From the NCBI RefSeq assembly GCF_023824195.1, contig NZ_CP085442.1, positions 1,526,001 through 1,590,000 on the forward strand: a stretch of DNA of 64,000 nt, written 5' to 3'. The position numbers and the translations under genes were made by a program. This DNA is from Priestia megaterium (lineage in GTDB: Bacteria; Bacillota; Bacilli; Bacillales; Bacillaceae_H). A model generated the notes under the pieces. That model worked only from the letters and a program-made list of their open reading frames with translations. It did not search any database and was not told the DNA's origin. Below, piece after piece: positions 42,515 to 51,660 of the stretch; within the stretch, counting starts at the first letter, position 1, and every line of letters begins with the position of its first letter.

Positions 42515-45500
42515 ATGAAAAGAACCGTCAGAAAGTTATTGATGATTGGAGTCGCTTGTTCCATAAGCTTGTTTTCTGCATGCCCTGTATTAGCTGATAA
42601 TACAGGGTATTATCAAGAAAAATACCGGAATCAATTTCATTTTTCTCCAGAAGCGAACTGGATGAACGATCCAAATGGAATGGTCTATTATAACGGAGAG
42701 TATCACCTTTTTTATCAGTATTATCCTTACGGTACCACTTGGGGACCTATGCACTGGGGGCATGCAGTTAGTACAGATTTAGTGAAATGGAAACACCTGC
42801 CGATTGCTCTTTCTCCAGACGAGAACGGAGAGATCTTTTCAGGAAGTGCCGTTATCGATTGGAATAATACCGCAGGGTTTGGAAAAGAAGCAATGGTAGC
42901 TATCTTTACACACTCGGGCAGCAAAGGACAAGTGCAAAGTCTAGCATACAGCAAGGACAGCGGAAGAACGTGGACCAAATATGAAGGAAATCCTGTTATG
43001 CCGAATCCCCCAGTTCCTGACTGGCGCGACCCAAAAGTGTTTTGGCACGAACAAACCAAGCAGTGGGTGATGTCTTTAGCAGCTAAAGATAAAATTATGT
43101 TTTATACATCACCTGACTTGAAAAATTGGAAATACGCAAGTGAGTTTGGACCTGATGGAGGCATCCAAGCAAACGGTCAAAGCGGTGCCTACTCATATAC
43201 TTTATCCGAACAAAAAGGTCAATCCTTTACTCTAGAGGGAGAAATTACGCTTGTAGAAAAGAATGGACGCGCAGGCGCAGGCGGTCTTGTTTTTCGTTCT
43301 AATAAAGACGCAACAAACGCATATACCGTCAATTTAGATGCTGAAAAGAACCTCTTAACACTTAACAAAGTAGAGAAAGGAAACGTAACGCCCGTTGTTT
43401 CAAAGTCGATGAGGCTTGATACATCACAAGCATATCATGTAAAAGTAGAAGCAAACAGTCACTACTTTAAGGTATTGCTAAATGGAAAACAGGTTCTAGA
43501 AGGCAGTGATGCATCTTTTGAAAATGGTCAGTTTGGATTAACAGCATGGAATTCCACAGCTGTCTTTCGTCATGTTAAATTTACGAATCAATCTAATTTT
43601 ATAACCAATCTATCTAACTGGAAACCTGTTACTGGAACGTGGAATGATACTGCTGCTGGAAAACTCGGTAAATCTGACAGTGATGGATATATTATAAGTG
43701 AAGAACAGGGTGTCCAGTTCATTTACGAGTCAAATATGACATTTTTAGATGCAAATGGTTCAGGTGCACTACTCTTTCGAGCAGACGCGGAAGCCAAAAA
43801 CGGATATATAGCTAGCGTGGATGCTTCTAAGGATACAATCAAACTAGTAAAGCTTCAAAATGGCATTTCAACTGTCCTTGCCGAAACAAACGAAAAAATT
43901 GATACGAGCAAATCACATCAAGTGAAAATAACTGCATCGGGAAATAAACTTGATTTGCATATAGACGATAAATTCACTCTTACTGCAAAAGATGAAACTT
44001 TTTCAAAAGGATTGTTTGGATTACATGTTCATCAATCTTCAGTCCGGTTCCAAGACGTTAACATGACCAAGTTTATTGATACAGATGAAAAGGAAATTAA
44101 AAATGAAAGTTTTGAAACAGGCGATCTCACCGGCTGGAAAACGATAAAAGGAAATGCATTCACAAACGATCATATAACGGATGCAACCGCAAATTGGAGC
44201 GGTCTCTTTGAACAAAAAGGAAAGTATCATTTATGGGGGTTTTCTGATAAGCAAGATGGCGATAATGCCACTGGAGAATTACATTCATCTTATTTTAAAT
44301 TGAGCGGCTCAGGTGAAATCAATTTGTTAATGGGAGGCGGAAACGACCCCACAAACCGCTATGTCTCCTTAGTCAGGGCATCTGACGGTAAAGAATTGAT
44401 TCGTCAAGCGAATACAAAGTTTGCAGATGAAAAGTATCAGCGCTACGTGTGGGATGCTTCTAAGTATAGAGGAGAAGTACTGTACATTAAAGCCGTTGAT
44501 CAAGCTGTAGGCGGATGGGGGCATATTAATCTAGATGATGTTAATGTATTTAATACAGAAAAAATGCCGGAGAAAGTAGACAGTGTAGCAAAAGAACCGG
44601 AGGAAGTTAAACAAAGGGAAGGGGGAGAGCTTTCAGATTGGAATACGGTGTCAGGAGAATGGGTGAATTCAACTCATGGAAGCAACGGAGGCATTTGGGA
44701 GTGTCCTACTTTACTCGAACTGCCGGTTGATGGAGACAGCATGAAGAAAAAATGGGTGCTGCAAGTAAGCATTAATGATGGAGCGGCAGCTGGAGGTTCA
44801 GGTATGCAGTACTTTGTTGGTGACTTTGATGGGAAAATGTTTAAAAATGAAAATCCACCAGAGGAAGTGCTGTGGACAGATTATGGCGCTGACTTTTATG
44901 CTGCTGTAGATTGGAGCGGAGTTGAAGCAGATAACGGAGAAAAGTATTGGCTAGGATGGATGAGTAACTGGCAATATGCAAACAATACCCCAACTACTAC
45001 TTGGAGAAGCTCTATGTCAATTCCAAGAAAAATAGAACTAACCAACACAGCAGAAGGGCTTCGTTTAAAACAAATCCCTGTTTCAATTGATTCAATTCGC
45101 AATAAGCAAGAAAAAAAGGTGTTGAAGAATCTGATGGTCGTTGAAAATAAAAATCTTCTTTCAGGCATACAGGAAAACAAATATGAAATCATTGCAGAAT
45201 TCGATGTTTCTAATATAGATGCACAAGAATTTGGTTTTCAAATTCAAAAAGAAGGCAGTGAAAATACAAAAGTCAGCTATAACGTAAACAAGCAGCGATT
45301 ATTTGTTGACCGAACAAACTCTGGAAGTTTTGATTTTGGTGAAAATGTGAAAGGCAAACACTCTGCTTCTATGCTTCCAAAAGACGGAAAGGTTAAGCTT
45401 CATATGTTTGTAGACCAGTCATCTGTAGAAGTATTTGGTAATGACGGCACGGAAGTAATAACAGATCAGCTCTTTCCAACGCTTTCAAGCAATAAAATAA

Positions 45501-46090
45501 GGCTTTATAGCAAAGGAGGAGCTGTAAAATTGAATTCTCTGAAGATGTATCCATTAAAATCTATTTGGAATAAAAGTCCTGTTGAGACAAACTTATCAGG
45601 ATGGAAAAGCATTAGCGGACTATGGGCCGATACGATTAATGGAAAACAAGGACGAAGCAAAGAAGATGCCTTTGCTTTATCATCAGAAAAAGCAAAGAAT
45701 TTTATATATGAGGCAAAGATAAAGGTGTTAGACGATCCTGTTTCAAATTCTACAGGAGCAGGAGCGCTAGTATTCCGTTCGGATGAACAGGCAAATAATG
45801 CTTACGCTGCGAATGTAGATGTGCTTAATAATCAAGTGAAACTAATTGCGTTTAGAGACGGAATAGGCAAGGATCTCATTATTTACGATGATGGGGGAAA
45901 GCTGGATTTAAAGACAAATACGGATTATCGCTTGAAAGTAACGGCTGAAGGGGAACACATCCAAGTTTATCTCGATGATAAGCTTGTGATTGATGCAGTG
46001 GACCATACCTTTTCAGAAGGCTATGCGGGGTTGAATGTGTGGAATTGTACTAGTTTGTTTAATGAAGTGAAGTTTGAAACAGTGGATTAA
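42515..46090 (+). CDS. sacC: Exo-levanase, GH32 split by inserted modules, with C-terminal CBM66
   Basis: A 1191-residue secreted enzyme; B. subtilis SacC has 677. Signal peptide about 1-28. GH32 part one, about 34-214, has the nucleophile Asp in ANWMNDPNGM and DWRDPKVFW. An insertion of about 500 residues follows: a CBM66-like module (about 215-365), another (about 366-515), and a jelly-roll-like module (about 516-690, starting NESFETGDLTGW). GH32 resumes near 723 with GGIWECPTLLELP (acid/base Glu kept; the usual Asp after Cys-Pro is Thr) and runs to about 1020. A C-terminal CBM66 (about 1025-1191) ends the protein. It would release fructose from levan for LevDEFG. ATG 42515 follows AAGGAGG; the ATG at 42467 is unsupported. 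Confidence 0.9.
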   Translation: MKRTVRKLLMIGVACSISLFSACPVLADNTGYYQEKYRNQFHFSPEANWMNDPNGMVYYNGEYHLFYQYYPYGTTWGPMHWGHAVSTDLVKWKHLPIALSPDENGEIFSGSAVIDWNNTAGFGKEAMVAIFTHSGSKGQVQSLAYSKDSGRTWTKYEGNPVMPNPPVPDWRDPKVFWHEQTKQWVMSLAAKDKIMFYTSPDLKNWKYASEFGPDGGIQANGQSGAYSYTLSEQKGQSFTLEGEITLVEKNGRAGAGGLVFRSNKDATNAYTVNLDAEKNLLTLNKVEKGNVTPVVSKSMRLDTSQAYHVKVEANSHYFKVLLNGKQVLEGSDASFENGQFGLTAWNSTAVFRHVKFTNQSNFITNLSNWKPVTGTWNDTAAGKLGKSDSDGYIISEEQGVQFIYESNMTFLDANGSGALLFRADAEAKNGYIASVDASKDTIKLVKLQNGISTVLAETNEKIDTSKSHQVKITASGNKLDLHIDDKFTLTAKDETFSKGLFGLHVHQSSVRFQDVNMTKFIDTDEKEIKNESFETGDLTGWKTIKGNAFTNDHITDATANWSGLFEQKGKYHLWGFSDKQDGDNATGELHSSYFKLSGSGEINLLMGGGNDPTNRYVSLVRASDGKELIRQANTKFADEKYQRYVWDASKYRGEVLYIKAVDQAVGGWGHINLDDVNVFNTEKMPEKVDSVAKEPEEVKQREGGELSDWNTVSGEWVNSTHGSNGGIWECPTLLELPVDGDSMKKKWVLQVSINDGAAAGGSGMQYFVGDFDGKMFKNENPPEEVLWTDYGADFYAAVDWSGVEADNGEKYWLGWMSNWQYANNTPTTTWRSSMSIPRKIELTNTAEGLRLKQIPVSIDSIRNKQEKKVLKNLMVVENKNLLSGIQENKYEIIAEFDVSNIDAQEFGFQIQKEGSENTKVSYNVNKQRLFVDRTNSGSFDFGENVKGKHSASMLPKDGKVKLHMFVDQSSVEVFGNDGTEVITDQLFPTLSSNKIRLYSKGGAVKLNSLKMYPLKSIWNKSPVETNLSGWKSISGLWADTINGKQGRSKEDAFALSSEKAKNFIYEAKIKVLDDPVSNSTGAGALVFRSDEQANNAYAANVDVLNNQVKLIAFRDGIGKDLIIYDDGGKLDLKTNTDYRLKVTAEGEHIQVYLDDKLVIDAVDHTFSEGYAGLNVWNCTSLFNEVKFETVD

Positions 46091-46098
46091 GGGATTGT

Positions 46099-46130
46099 GA
46101 AAGCTGCCATGTACTAAGGCAGCTTTCTTA
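46099..46130. terminator. Terminator between sacC and the converging ABC operon
   Basis: GAAAGCTGCC pairs with GGCAGCTTTC; short T-rich tails on both strands. Confidence 0.65.
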
Positions 46131-46159
46131 ATCAGTTTATAGTAATTTTTCTAGGGGAA

Positions 46160-46885
46160 TTAAGAAGCTGAACGCACTTCTTCTCTTAATTCATAATAAC
46201 TAAGTTTTTTCTCAATGACTACAAATAGCCTTTCAAAGAAAAAGCAAAGAATCCAGTAAATAAGTGAAGCGACCAGATACATTTCTAAATATCTATACCC
46301 ATCATTGGCGATGACTTTAGATATCGCCATAATTTCAACTACTTTTACCGCAAAAGCAAGAGAAGTGGCTTTAATTAAACTAATAAAAATGTTTCCAAGG
46401 TTAGGAATAGCGGCTACTAAAGACTGAGGGAAGATAATTCTTTTAATAGCTTGAAAAGTAGTCATTCCTATTGAATATGCAGCTTCAAATTGACCACGGT
46501 CAATGGTTTGAATAGAAGAACGGAATACCTCTGATTGATAAGCAGAGGTATTTAATGTGTACGCAATTAAAGCATAAATTAAAGGTGAAATAGTATCCCC
46601 ACCTAAGTCCCATCCTTGAGTCTCGTTTAGAAATTCTATAAAAATAGGGATTCCGTAGAAAAATACATAGAGCTGTACGAGCAGTGGAGTGCCTCTCATA
46701 AATGAGACGTATATAACAGCTGTTTGCTTTAGCAGTGGAATTTTATATATTCTGCATAGCGCAATGAAAAGACCAAAAATACTTCCTAACGCCATTGAAA
46801 TGATCGCTATGGTTAGTGTTAAAGGCACACCTTTTAAGACTTCAGGAGTTTGCTCCAAAGCAAATCGCAAATCAATAATAGGCAA
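46160..46885 (-). CDS. Amino acid ABC transporter permease, TcyM-like
   Basis: A 241-residue HisM-type permease with about five membrane segments. GTPLLVQLYVFFYG and the ATPase-contact (EAA) loop EAAYSIGMTTFQAIKRIIFPQSL are clear. It resembles the cystine permeases TcyL/TcyM of B. subtilis. It is the last gene of a three-gene minus-strand operon (binding protein, permease, permease). No ATPase gene is present in the operon, so a subunit from elsewhere must drive it. Confidence 0.85.
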   Translation of the reverse strand: MPIIDLRFALEQTPEVLKGVPLTLTIAIISMALGSIFGLFIALCRIYKIPLLKQTAVIYVSFMRGTPLLVQLYVFFYGIPIFIEFLNETQGWDLGGDTISPLIYALIAYTLNTSAYQSEVFRSSIQTIDRGQFEAAYSIGMTTFQAIKRIIFPQSLVAAIPNLGNIFISLIKATSLAFAVKVVEIMAISKVIANDGYRYLEMYLVASLIYWILCFFFERLFVVIEKKLSYYELREEVRSAS

Positions 46886-46912
46886 TCATGTTCACTCCTT
46901 TACTAGTGCAGG

Positions 46913-47614
46913 TTATTTAGAGATGCTGACGCCGCCTTTTTTAAAATGTTTCTCTAAGTAACTGACCGTGATTTCAATTACGATACACATGCTCCAATAA
47001 ACAAGTGAGATCGTAATATAAATTTCAAACATTCCTATTCCATAGTTGTTGCCCAAGATAAGGCGAACTTGCCCCATGATATCAATAATCCCGATAGTAA
47101 AAGCAAGTGCAGTATCTTTTAATAATGAAATCGTAGCATTTCCTAAATTAGGTAGTGCTGCTACAAACGCTTGAGGAAGGATAATTCTTCTTAAGGTTTG
47201 AAAATAGTTCATGCCAATACTATAAGCTGCTTCGAACTGCCCTTTATCAATCGAAAAATATGCTGAACGAATAATTTCTGATAAAGGGGCGGCAGTATGT
47301 AATGAAAAAGCAATAACCAAGAAAGTGATGCGGCTCCAGCTGTTAATGTCGATATGGACAAGCAGCAGCAGCTGAGGAAGGCCAAAGTATACAAGAAACA
47401 GCTGAACAAGCAGCGGTGTACAGCGCATAAAAGATAAATAGATGGTTGCCATTTTAGAAAGAACAGGCTTTTTTTGAATGCGTATAAGGGCAATCAAGAA
47501 ACCTAAAAGCAACGAAAAAAGTAGAGAAAGACCTAACATAAATAGTGTTAAAGGAAGTTTATCTACCACTTGCCACAATAGTTTTAACCAATCATGAAAA
47601 TCAGTACTAATCAT
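46913..47614 (-). CDS. Amino acid ABC transporter permease, TcyL-like
   Basis: A 233-residue HisM-type permease paralogous to the next gene: CTPLLVQLFLVYFG, EAAYSIGMNYFQTLRRIILPQAF and LPNLGNATISLLKDTALAF. The two probably form the heterodimeric channel. Spacing of 27 bases to the downstream permease and 37 to the upstream binding-protein gene indicates one operon. Confidence 0.85.
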   Translation of the reverse strand: MISTDFHDWLKLLWQVVDKLPLTLFMLGLSLLFSLLLGFLIALIRIQKKPVLSKMATIYLSFMRCTPLLVQLFLVYFGLPQLLLLVHIDINSWSRITFLVIAFSLHTAAPLSEIIRSAYFSIDKGQFEAAYSIGMNYFQTLRRIILPQAFVAALPNLGNATISLLKDTALAFTIGIIDIMGQVRLILGNNYGIGMFEIYITISLVYWSMCIVIEITVSYLEKHFKKGGVSISK

Positions 47615-47651
47615 ATCTCACCCCGCCTTAATGATGAATTCTTTTACTCAT

Positions 47652-48497
47652 TTAATCTTGGAAATTGAAGTTTTGTTGATTAATATACTTTAAGTCTTTA
47701 AAGAAATTTACTTTAAACCATTCTTTAGCCAAGCTTTCTAGCGTTCCGTCATTTTGTAGTTTGACTGTCGCTTTATCAATCTCGTCAGCAAGTTTTTGAT
47801 TATTTTTATTAAAGACTAACCAAGTTGGTTCTTTTGATACAATGCCCCCTACTTTTAAATTTAATTTGAGCTGTTTTTGTACTTCGTTAAATGTTGTTAC
47901 GTTTAAAAAAATAGCATCCGATTTACCTTTATTTACCAACTTTAAATTTTCTGCCGTAGAAGGGTTATCAATGCTTTCTAATGTTAAAGGCTTAGTGGCA
48001 TGTTCTTTGTTATAAGCATTCAAAATAGCGCGCAATCCACCCGTAGCCGATACAGGTGGAAACTTTTTACCTACCATATCGTCAAGTGTTTTGATATCGT
48101 TTCGTGATTTTTGTGTCACTAAAGCCGTTAAAGAATAACCATATTCATGTGCAGGATAAAGAAACTTTTCTTCACGTTCAGGGTTTTTAAAGAACCAGTT
48201 GATGGCGAAATCATATTTTCCCGTCGAGACACCTACCAAATTTGTTTCTTCTTCTCCAAGGGTATATTCAAATTTGTACTCTGGAAGCTTTTTTTCAAGC
48301 TCCTTTAAATAATCCATATCATATCCAATGGGCTCATTCTGTTCGTCCGTAAATAGAAAAGGCGGATTTACTTCATCACTCAAAGCAACTTTGACTACTT
48401 TTTTATCGCTATTTTCTGAGCTAGAGCTTTGAGAGCATCCTCCTAAAGCCATAATAAGTCCAATTGCCAAAGCTAAAGTAAAACATAATTTTTTCAT
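47652..48497 (-). CDS. Amino acid ABC transporter substrate-binding lipoprotein, TcyJ/K-like
   Basis: A 281-residue family 3 solute-binding protein. The lipobox is ALGGC near residue 20, followed by a Ser-rich linker. The ligand-binding fold shows VALSDEVNPPFLFTDEQ, PIGYDMDYLKEL and the hinge GKYDFAINWFF. Relatives bind cystine or S-containing amino acids. ATG 48497 follows GGGAGGA; an in-frame ATG at 48584 lies in the leader. A terminator-like hairpin in the leader suggests attenuation. Confidence 0.85.
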   Translation of the reverse strand: MKKLCFTLALAIGLIMALGGCSQSSSSENSDKKVVKVALSDEVNPPFLFTDEQNEPIGYDMDYLKELEKKLPEYKFEYTLGEEETNLVGVSTGKYDFAINWFFKNPEREEKFLYPAHEYGYSLTALVTQKSRNDIKTLDDMVGKKFPPVSATGGLRAILNAYNKEHATKPLTLESIDNPSTAENLKLVNKGKSDAIFLNVTTFNEVQKQLKLNLKVGGIVSKEPTWLVFNKNNQKLADEIDKATVKLQNDGTLESLAKEWFKVNFFKDLKYINQQNFNFQD

Positions 48498-48598
48498 CGT
48501 TTTATTCCTCCCGATACTAATTTCTGTGTGACGAATAATAAAAAAGCTTTTTCGGTGCCATTGGTGATCCCAGTAGGCAAGCATACTTTAGATTGCAA

Positions 48599-48645
48599 AA
48601 CAAAAGAGGCTCCTCAAACGCTATGGATACGTTTGAAGAGCCTCT
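48599..48645 (-). terminator. Terminator hairpin in the leader of the minus-strand ABC operon
   Basis: On the minus strand, AGAGGCTCTTCAAACG pairs with CGTTTGAGGAGCCTCT and is followed by TTTTGTTTT. It sits about 100 bases upstream of the binding-protein start, so it is in a position to attenuate the operon. No S-box or T-box consensus is visible beside it. Confidence 0.7.
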
Positions 48646-48957
48646 GGTTGACCAGACGGCCTGATTAATATGAAGTCTATATTAAGTTAATTATTCCTAT
48701 TTGTAAAGTCAGTTTTTTGGGTAACATAAACATTTTGGTTAGGTTTTTTAGACTTTCTATCTAATGCTCGATTGAGGCACTCAAGTACAGCCAGCACAAA
48801 TAAAATATGTAATCTCAAGGTTTAAAAATACTAAATTGACAGTCAAAAAGATGTTTGGTATATTTTTCAAAAGATTTAAAATTCTTATTGGAATTATCGG
48901 ATTTAAAAATGTTTGTTAAACCTATAGCGGAAATAGAACAGTCGACCAGACGAATGG
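48646..48957. other. Intergenic region between divergent ABC operons
   Basis: About 310 AT-rich bases. The nonamer GACCAGACG occurs at both ends: inside TTGACCAGACGG (48649-48660) and TCGACCAGACGAA (48942-48954). The first is part of the dyad TCTGGTTGACCAGA (48643-48656). These may be binding sites of a shared regulator of the two operons. I could not assign it to CymR or an S-box. Confidence 0.4.
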
Positions 48958-49000
48958 AGACAAAAATGACGGGGATTACCTCAGATTTTTTGTCTTTTTT
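48958..49000 (+). terminator. Terminator hairpin in the leader of the plus-strand Met-type operon
   Basis: AGACAAAAA pairs with TTTTTGTCT, followed by five T. It ends 61 bases before the MetQ-like start codon. Confidence 0.6.
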
Positions 49001-49061
49001 AGTGGCCGCAGATTAACGCCATATGTTTAATACATCACAAATGATGGAGGTAGAGAGAGAA

Positions 49062-49889
49062 ATGAAGAAATTTGTATGGCTTTTTGCATTATTAGCAGTG
49101 ATTACTGTTGTGGGAGGGTGTGGAAATAAAGAAAAAGCATCTGGCCAAAATAGTGACAAGAAAGAAGATATAGTTCTTAAAGTGGGAGCAGCTTCCACGC
49201 CGCATGCCGAAATTTTAAAGTATGTGGAACCCGATTTGAAAAAAGAAGGTATAAAGTTGGACATTGTAAATATTAAAGACGGCATACAGACAAATGAACA
49301 AACAGCAAATGGAGAATTAGATGCCAACTATTTTCAGCATACGCCATACTTAGAGCAAACGAATAAAGACAGTGGATTGAATCTTGTCAGCGTGACAAAT
49401 GTTCATATTGAACCGTTTGGAGTGTATTCTAAAAAAATAAAATCAATTGACGATTTATCCAAAGGAGCAAAGGTTGCTGTTCCTAATGATCCGGTGAATT
49501 TTTCACGTGCACTAGAGCTTTTCGAGGCTAATGGAATTATTAAATTAAATAAGAAACCTGGTGGCAGTTCTTATACGGTTGAAGATATTTCAAAGAATAA
49601 AAAGAAGCTAGACTTTGTTGCAGTAGATGGTCCGCTTCTTGTCCGTTCTCTTGATGATGTAGAAGCTTCAGCTATCAATACGAATTACGCTCTTGAAGGC
49701 GGATTTAAACCAACTAAAGATGCGTTAATTATTGAAAAGAAAGAGTCTCCTTATGTGAACATTCTAGTGACTACGAAAGAGAAAAAAGATGATAAAAATA
49801 TCCAACGTTTAGCAAAAGCACTTACGACAGACAAGGTTAAAAAGTTTATTAATGACAAATACGATGGCGCAGTCGTTCCAGCTTTCTAA
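49062..49889 (+). CDS. MetQ/NlpA-family substrate-binding lipoprotein
   Basis: A 275-residue lipoprotein. Lipobox VVGGC near residue 20. The NlpA fold shows KVGAASTPHAEILKYV, ELDANYFQHTPYLEQ and KVAVPNDPVNFSRAL. The family binds methionine or other sulfur or amino-acid ligands. ATG 49062 follows GGAGGT. First gene of an operon with MetN, MetI, a second MetQ-like protein and a monooxygenase. Confidence 0.85.
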   Translation: MKKFVWLFALLAVITVVGGCGNKEKASGQNSDKKEDIVLKVGAASTPHAEILKYVEPDLKKEGIKLDIVNIKDGIQTNEQTANGELDANYFQHTPYLEQTNKDSGLNLVSVTNVHIEPFGVYSKKIKSIDDLSKGAKVAVPNDPVNFSRALELFEANGIIKLNKKPGGSSYTVEDISKNKKKLDFVAVDGPLLVRSLDDVEASAINTNYALEGGFKPTKDALIIEKKESPYVNILVTTKEKKDDKNIQRLAKALTTDKVKKFINDKYDGAVVPAF

Positions 49890-49945
49890 GTATAGGAGTA
49901 AAAGAGAAATAGGAATGACAGTTTGAAAGAAAAGGAGGGGTTCTT

Positions 49946-51028
49946 TTGATAACGTTTCAAGGTGTTTCAAAAGTATTCGAGAGTGGTTCAAAGAAGGTTG
50001 AAGCTCTCAAAGACATTGAATTAACCATACAAAAAGGAGACATATTTGGGGTAATTGGATTAAGCGGGGCAGGAAAAAGTACACTTCTTCGAACGATTAA
50101 TCTGCTGGAGTACCCGACGTCAGGTGAAGTGATCGTAGATGGAGAAAACTTAGCAACGTTGTCTGAAACGGAGCTAAGAAAAAACAAAAAAAGAATCGGC
50201 ATGATCTTTCAACACTTTAATCTATTAAATTCAAAAACGGTGTTTGAAAATATAGCAATGCCGCTTATATTAAGTGGAAAACCAAAAAAAGACATAAAGC
50301 TACGTGTAGAAGAACTTCTTCATTTTGTAGGTTTAGAAGACAAAACAGGTGTATATCCCGATCATCTGTCAGGAGGTCAAAAACAGAGAGTGGGCATTGC
50401 ACGTGCATTAGCAACAAACCCTTCTATTTTATTATGTGATGAAGCAACTTCGGCATTGGATCCGCATACAACAGAATCTATTTTGAAATTGCTGAAAAGA
50501 GTTAATGAAGAATATCAAATTACGATAGTAATAATCACACACGAAATGGAAGTCATTAAGCAAATTTGTAATCGTGTCGCTGTGATGAAAGACGGGAAAA
50601 TTATTGAAACAGGAAATGTATTTGATATTTTTTCAAATCCACGTACTGAAATTGCTAAAAATTTTGTTCAGTCCGTTGTTCGAGATGACATTCCGCAAAA
50701 CGTGTATGAATTAGTACAAACTACAAATTCAAATCAGAAGATTTTTAAGATTAACTTTCTCGGCAGCAATTCTGGTCAATCTGTGATTTCAACCTTATCA
50801 AAGCGCTTTAATGTACAGGTGAACATTTTACTTGGAAACATTACGGAGCTACAGGGCATTCCATTTGGGCATTTAATTATTGAATTAATTGGCACGCAAG
50901 AAGAAATAGACAGAGCTGAACTATATGCACTGCAGCAAAATATAAAAATGGAAGAGGTGGTTGCAAATGTTAGAAGTAAGCCAAGAGTTGATATTAGCGG
51001 CTTTGTGGGAAACACTGTACATGGTTAG
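49946..51028 (+). CDS. metN: MetN-type ABC transporter ATPase
   Basis: A 360-residue ATPase. Walker A GLSGAGKST, signature LSGGQKQRVGIARAL, Walker B LLCDEATSALD, and a switch His in ITHEMEV. Residues about 265-345 form the regulatory NIL/ACT-like domain, which in MetN binds methionine and inhibits transport. TTG 49946 is preceded by AAGGAGGGG. The gene overlaps the permease gene by 62 bases. Confidence 0.9.
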   Translation: MITFQGVSKVFESGSKKVEALKDIELTIQKGDIFGVIGLSGAGKSTLLRTINLLEYPTSGEVIVDGENLATLSETELRKNKKRIGMIFQHFNLLNSKTVFENIAMPLILSGKPKKDIKLRVEELLHFVGLEDKTGVYPDHLSGGQKQRVGIARALATNPSILLCDEATSALDPHTTESILKLLKRVNEEYQITIVIITHEMEVIKQICNRVAVMKDGKIIETGNVFDIFSNPRTEIAKNFVQSVVRDDIPQNVYELVQTTNSNQKIFKINFLGSNSGQSVISTLSKRFNVQVNILLGNITELQGIPFGHLIIELIGTQEEIDRAELYALQQNIKMEEVVANVRSKPRVDISGFVGNTVHG

Positions 51029-51620
51029 TGCTTCCCTGCTTTTCGGGGCTTTAATTGGAATTCCTTTAGGGATTTTACTTGTTGTAACACGCAAGGGTCA
51101 TATTCTTGAAAATCGAGTTATTTTTTCAATTCTAAATCCTATTGTAAACATTTTTCGTTCGATTCCGTTCATTATTTTACTTGTAGCAATTATCCCATTT
51201 ACAAGGTTCGTCGTCGGAACAACTATTGGTACAACGGCGGCTATTGTTCCGCTGGTTTTACATATTGGACCTTATATGGCTAGGCTCGTTGAAAATTCTT
51301 TGCTTGAAGTAAATGAAGGCATTATTGAAGCAGCGCAAGCGATGGGCGCTTCTAAAACCCAAATTGTATTCCGTTTTTTAATTCCAGAGGCCTTTCCCTC
51401 TCTTATTTTAAGCTTAACAACTGTCACAATTGGGTTAATTGGAGCAACTGCAATGGCCGGTGCTATCGGAGGCGGGGGGCTTGGTGATTTAGCTATTACT
51501 TACGGCTACCAGCGCTTCAGCACGATTACGATTGTAGTCACCGTTGTGCTCCTTATTATTATTGTTCAAGGTATTCAATCTTTAGGAAACGTTATCGAAC
51601 GCAAGATTAGAAGAGTGTAA
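50967..51620 (+). CDS. metI: MetI-type ABC transporter permease
   Basis: A 217-residue permease with five membrane segments, FRSIPFIILLVAIIPF and the EAA loop EAAQAMGASKTQIVFRFLIPEA, then GAIGGGGLGDLAITYGYQRF, typical of MetI. ATG 50967 is placed seven bases after AGAGGTGG, inside the end of metN, so translation is coupled. TTG 50961 is too close to that site. Confidence 0.9.
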   Translation: MLEVSQELILAALWETLYMVSASLLFGALIGIPLGILLVVTRKGHILENRVIFSILNPIVNIFRSIPFIILLVAIIPFTRFVVGTTIGTTAAIVPLVLHIGPYMARLVENSLLEVNEGIIEAAQAMGASKTQIVFRFLIPEAFPSLILSLTTVTIGLIGATAMAGAIGGGGLGDLAITYGYQRFSTITIVVTVVLLIIIVQGIQSLGNVIERKIRRV

Positions 51621-51660
51621 GGACGTATTTGAAGCAAGCTTTTTAAAAGGGGAGTTATAA

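Noticed and set aside
48498..49061. S-box, T-box or cysteine-type riboswitch between the divergent ABC operons
   Set aside because: No conserved S-box or T-box core sequence (such as GGTGG or AGGGTGGNACCGCG) could be found; only terminator-like hairpins are visible.
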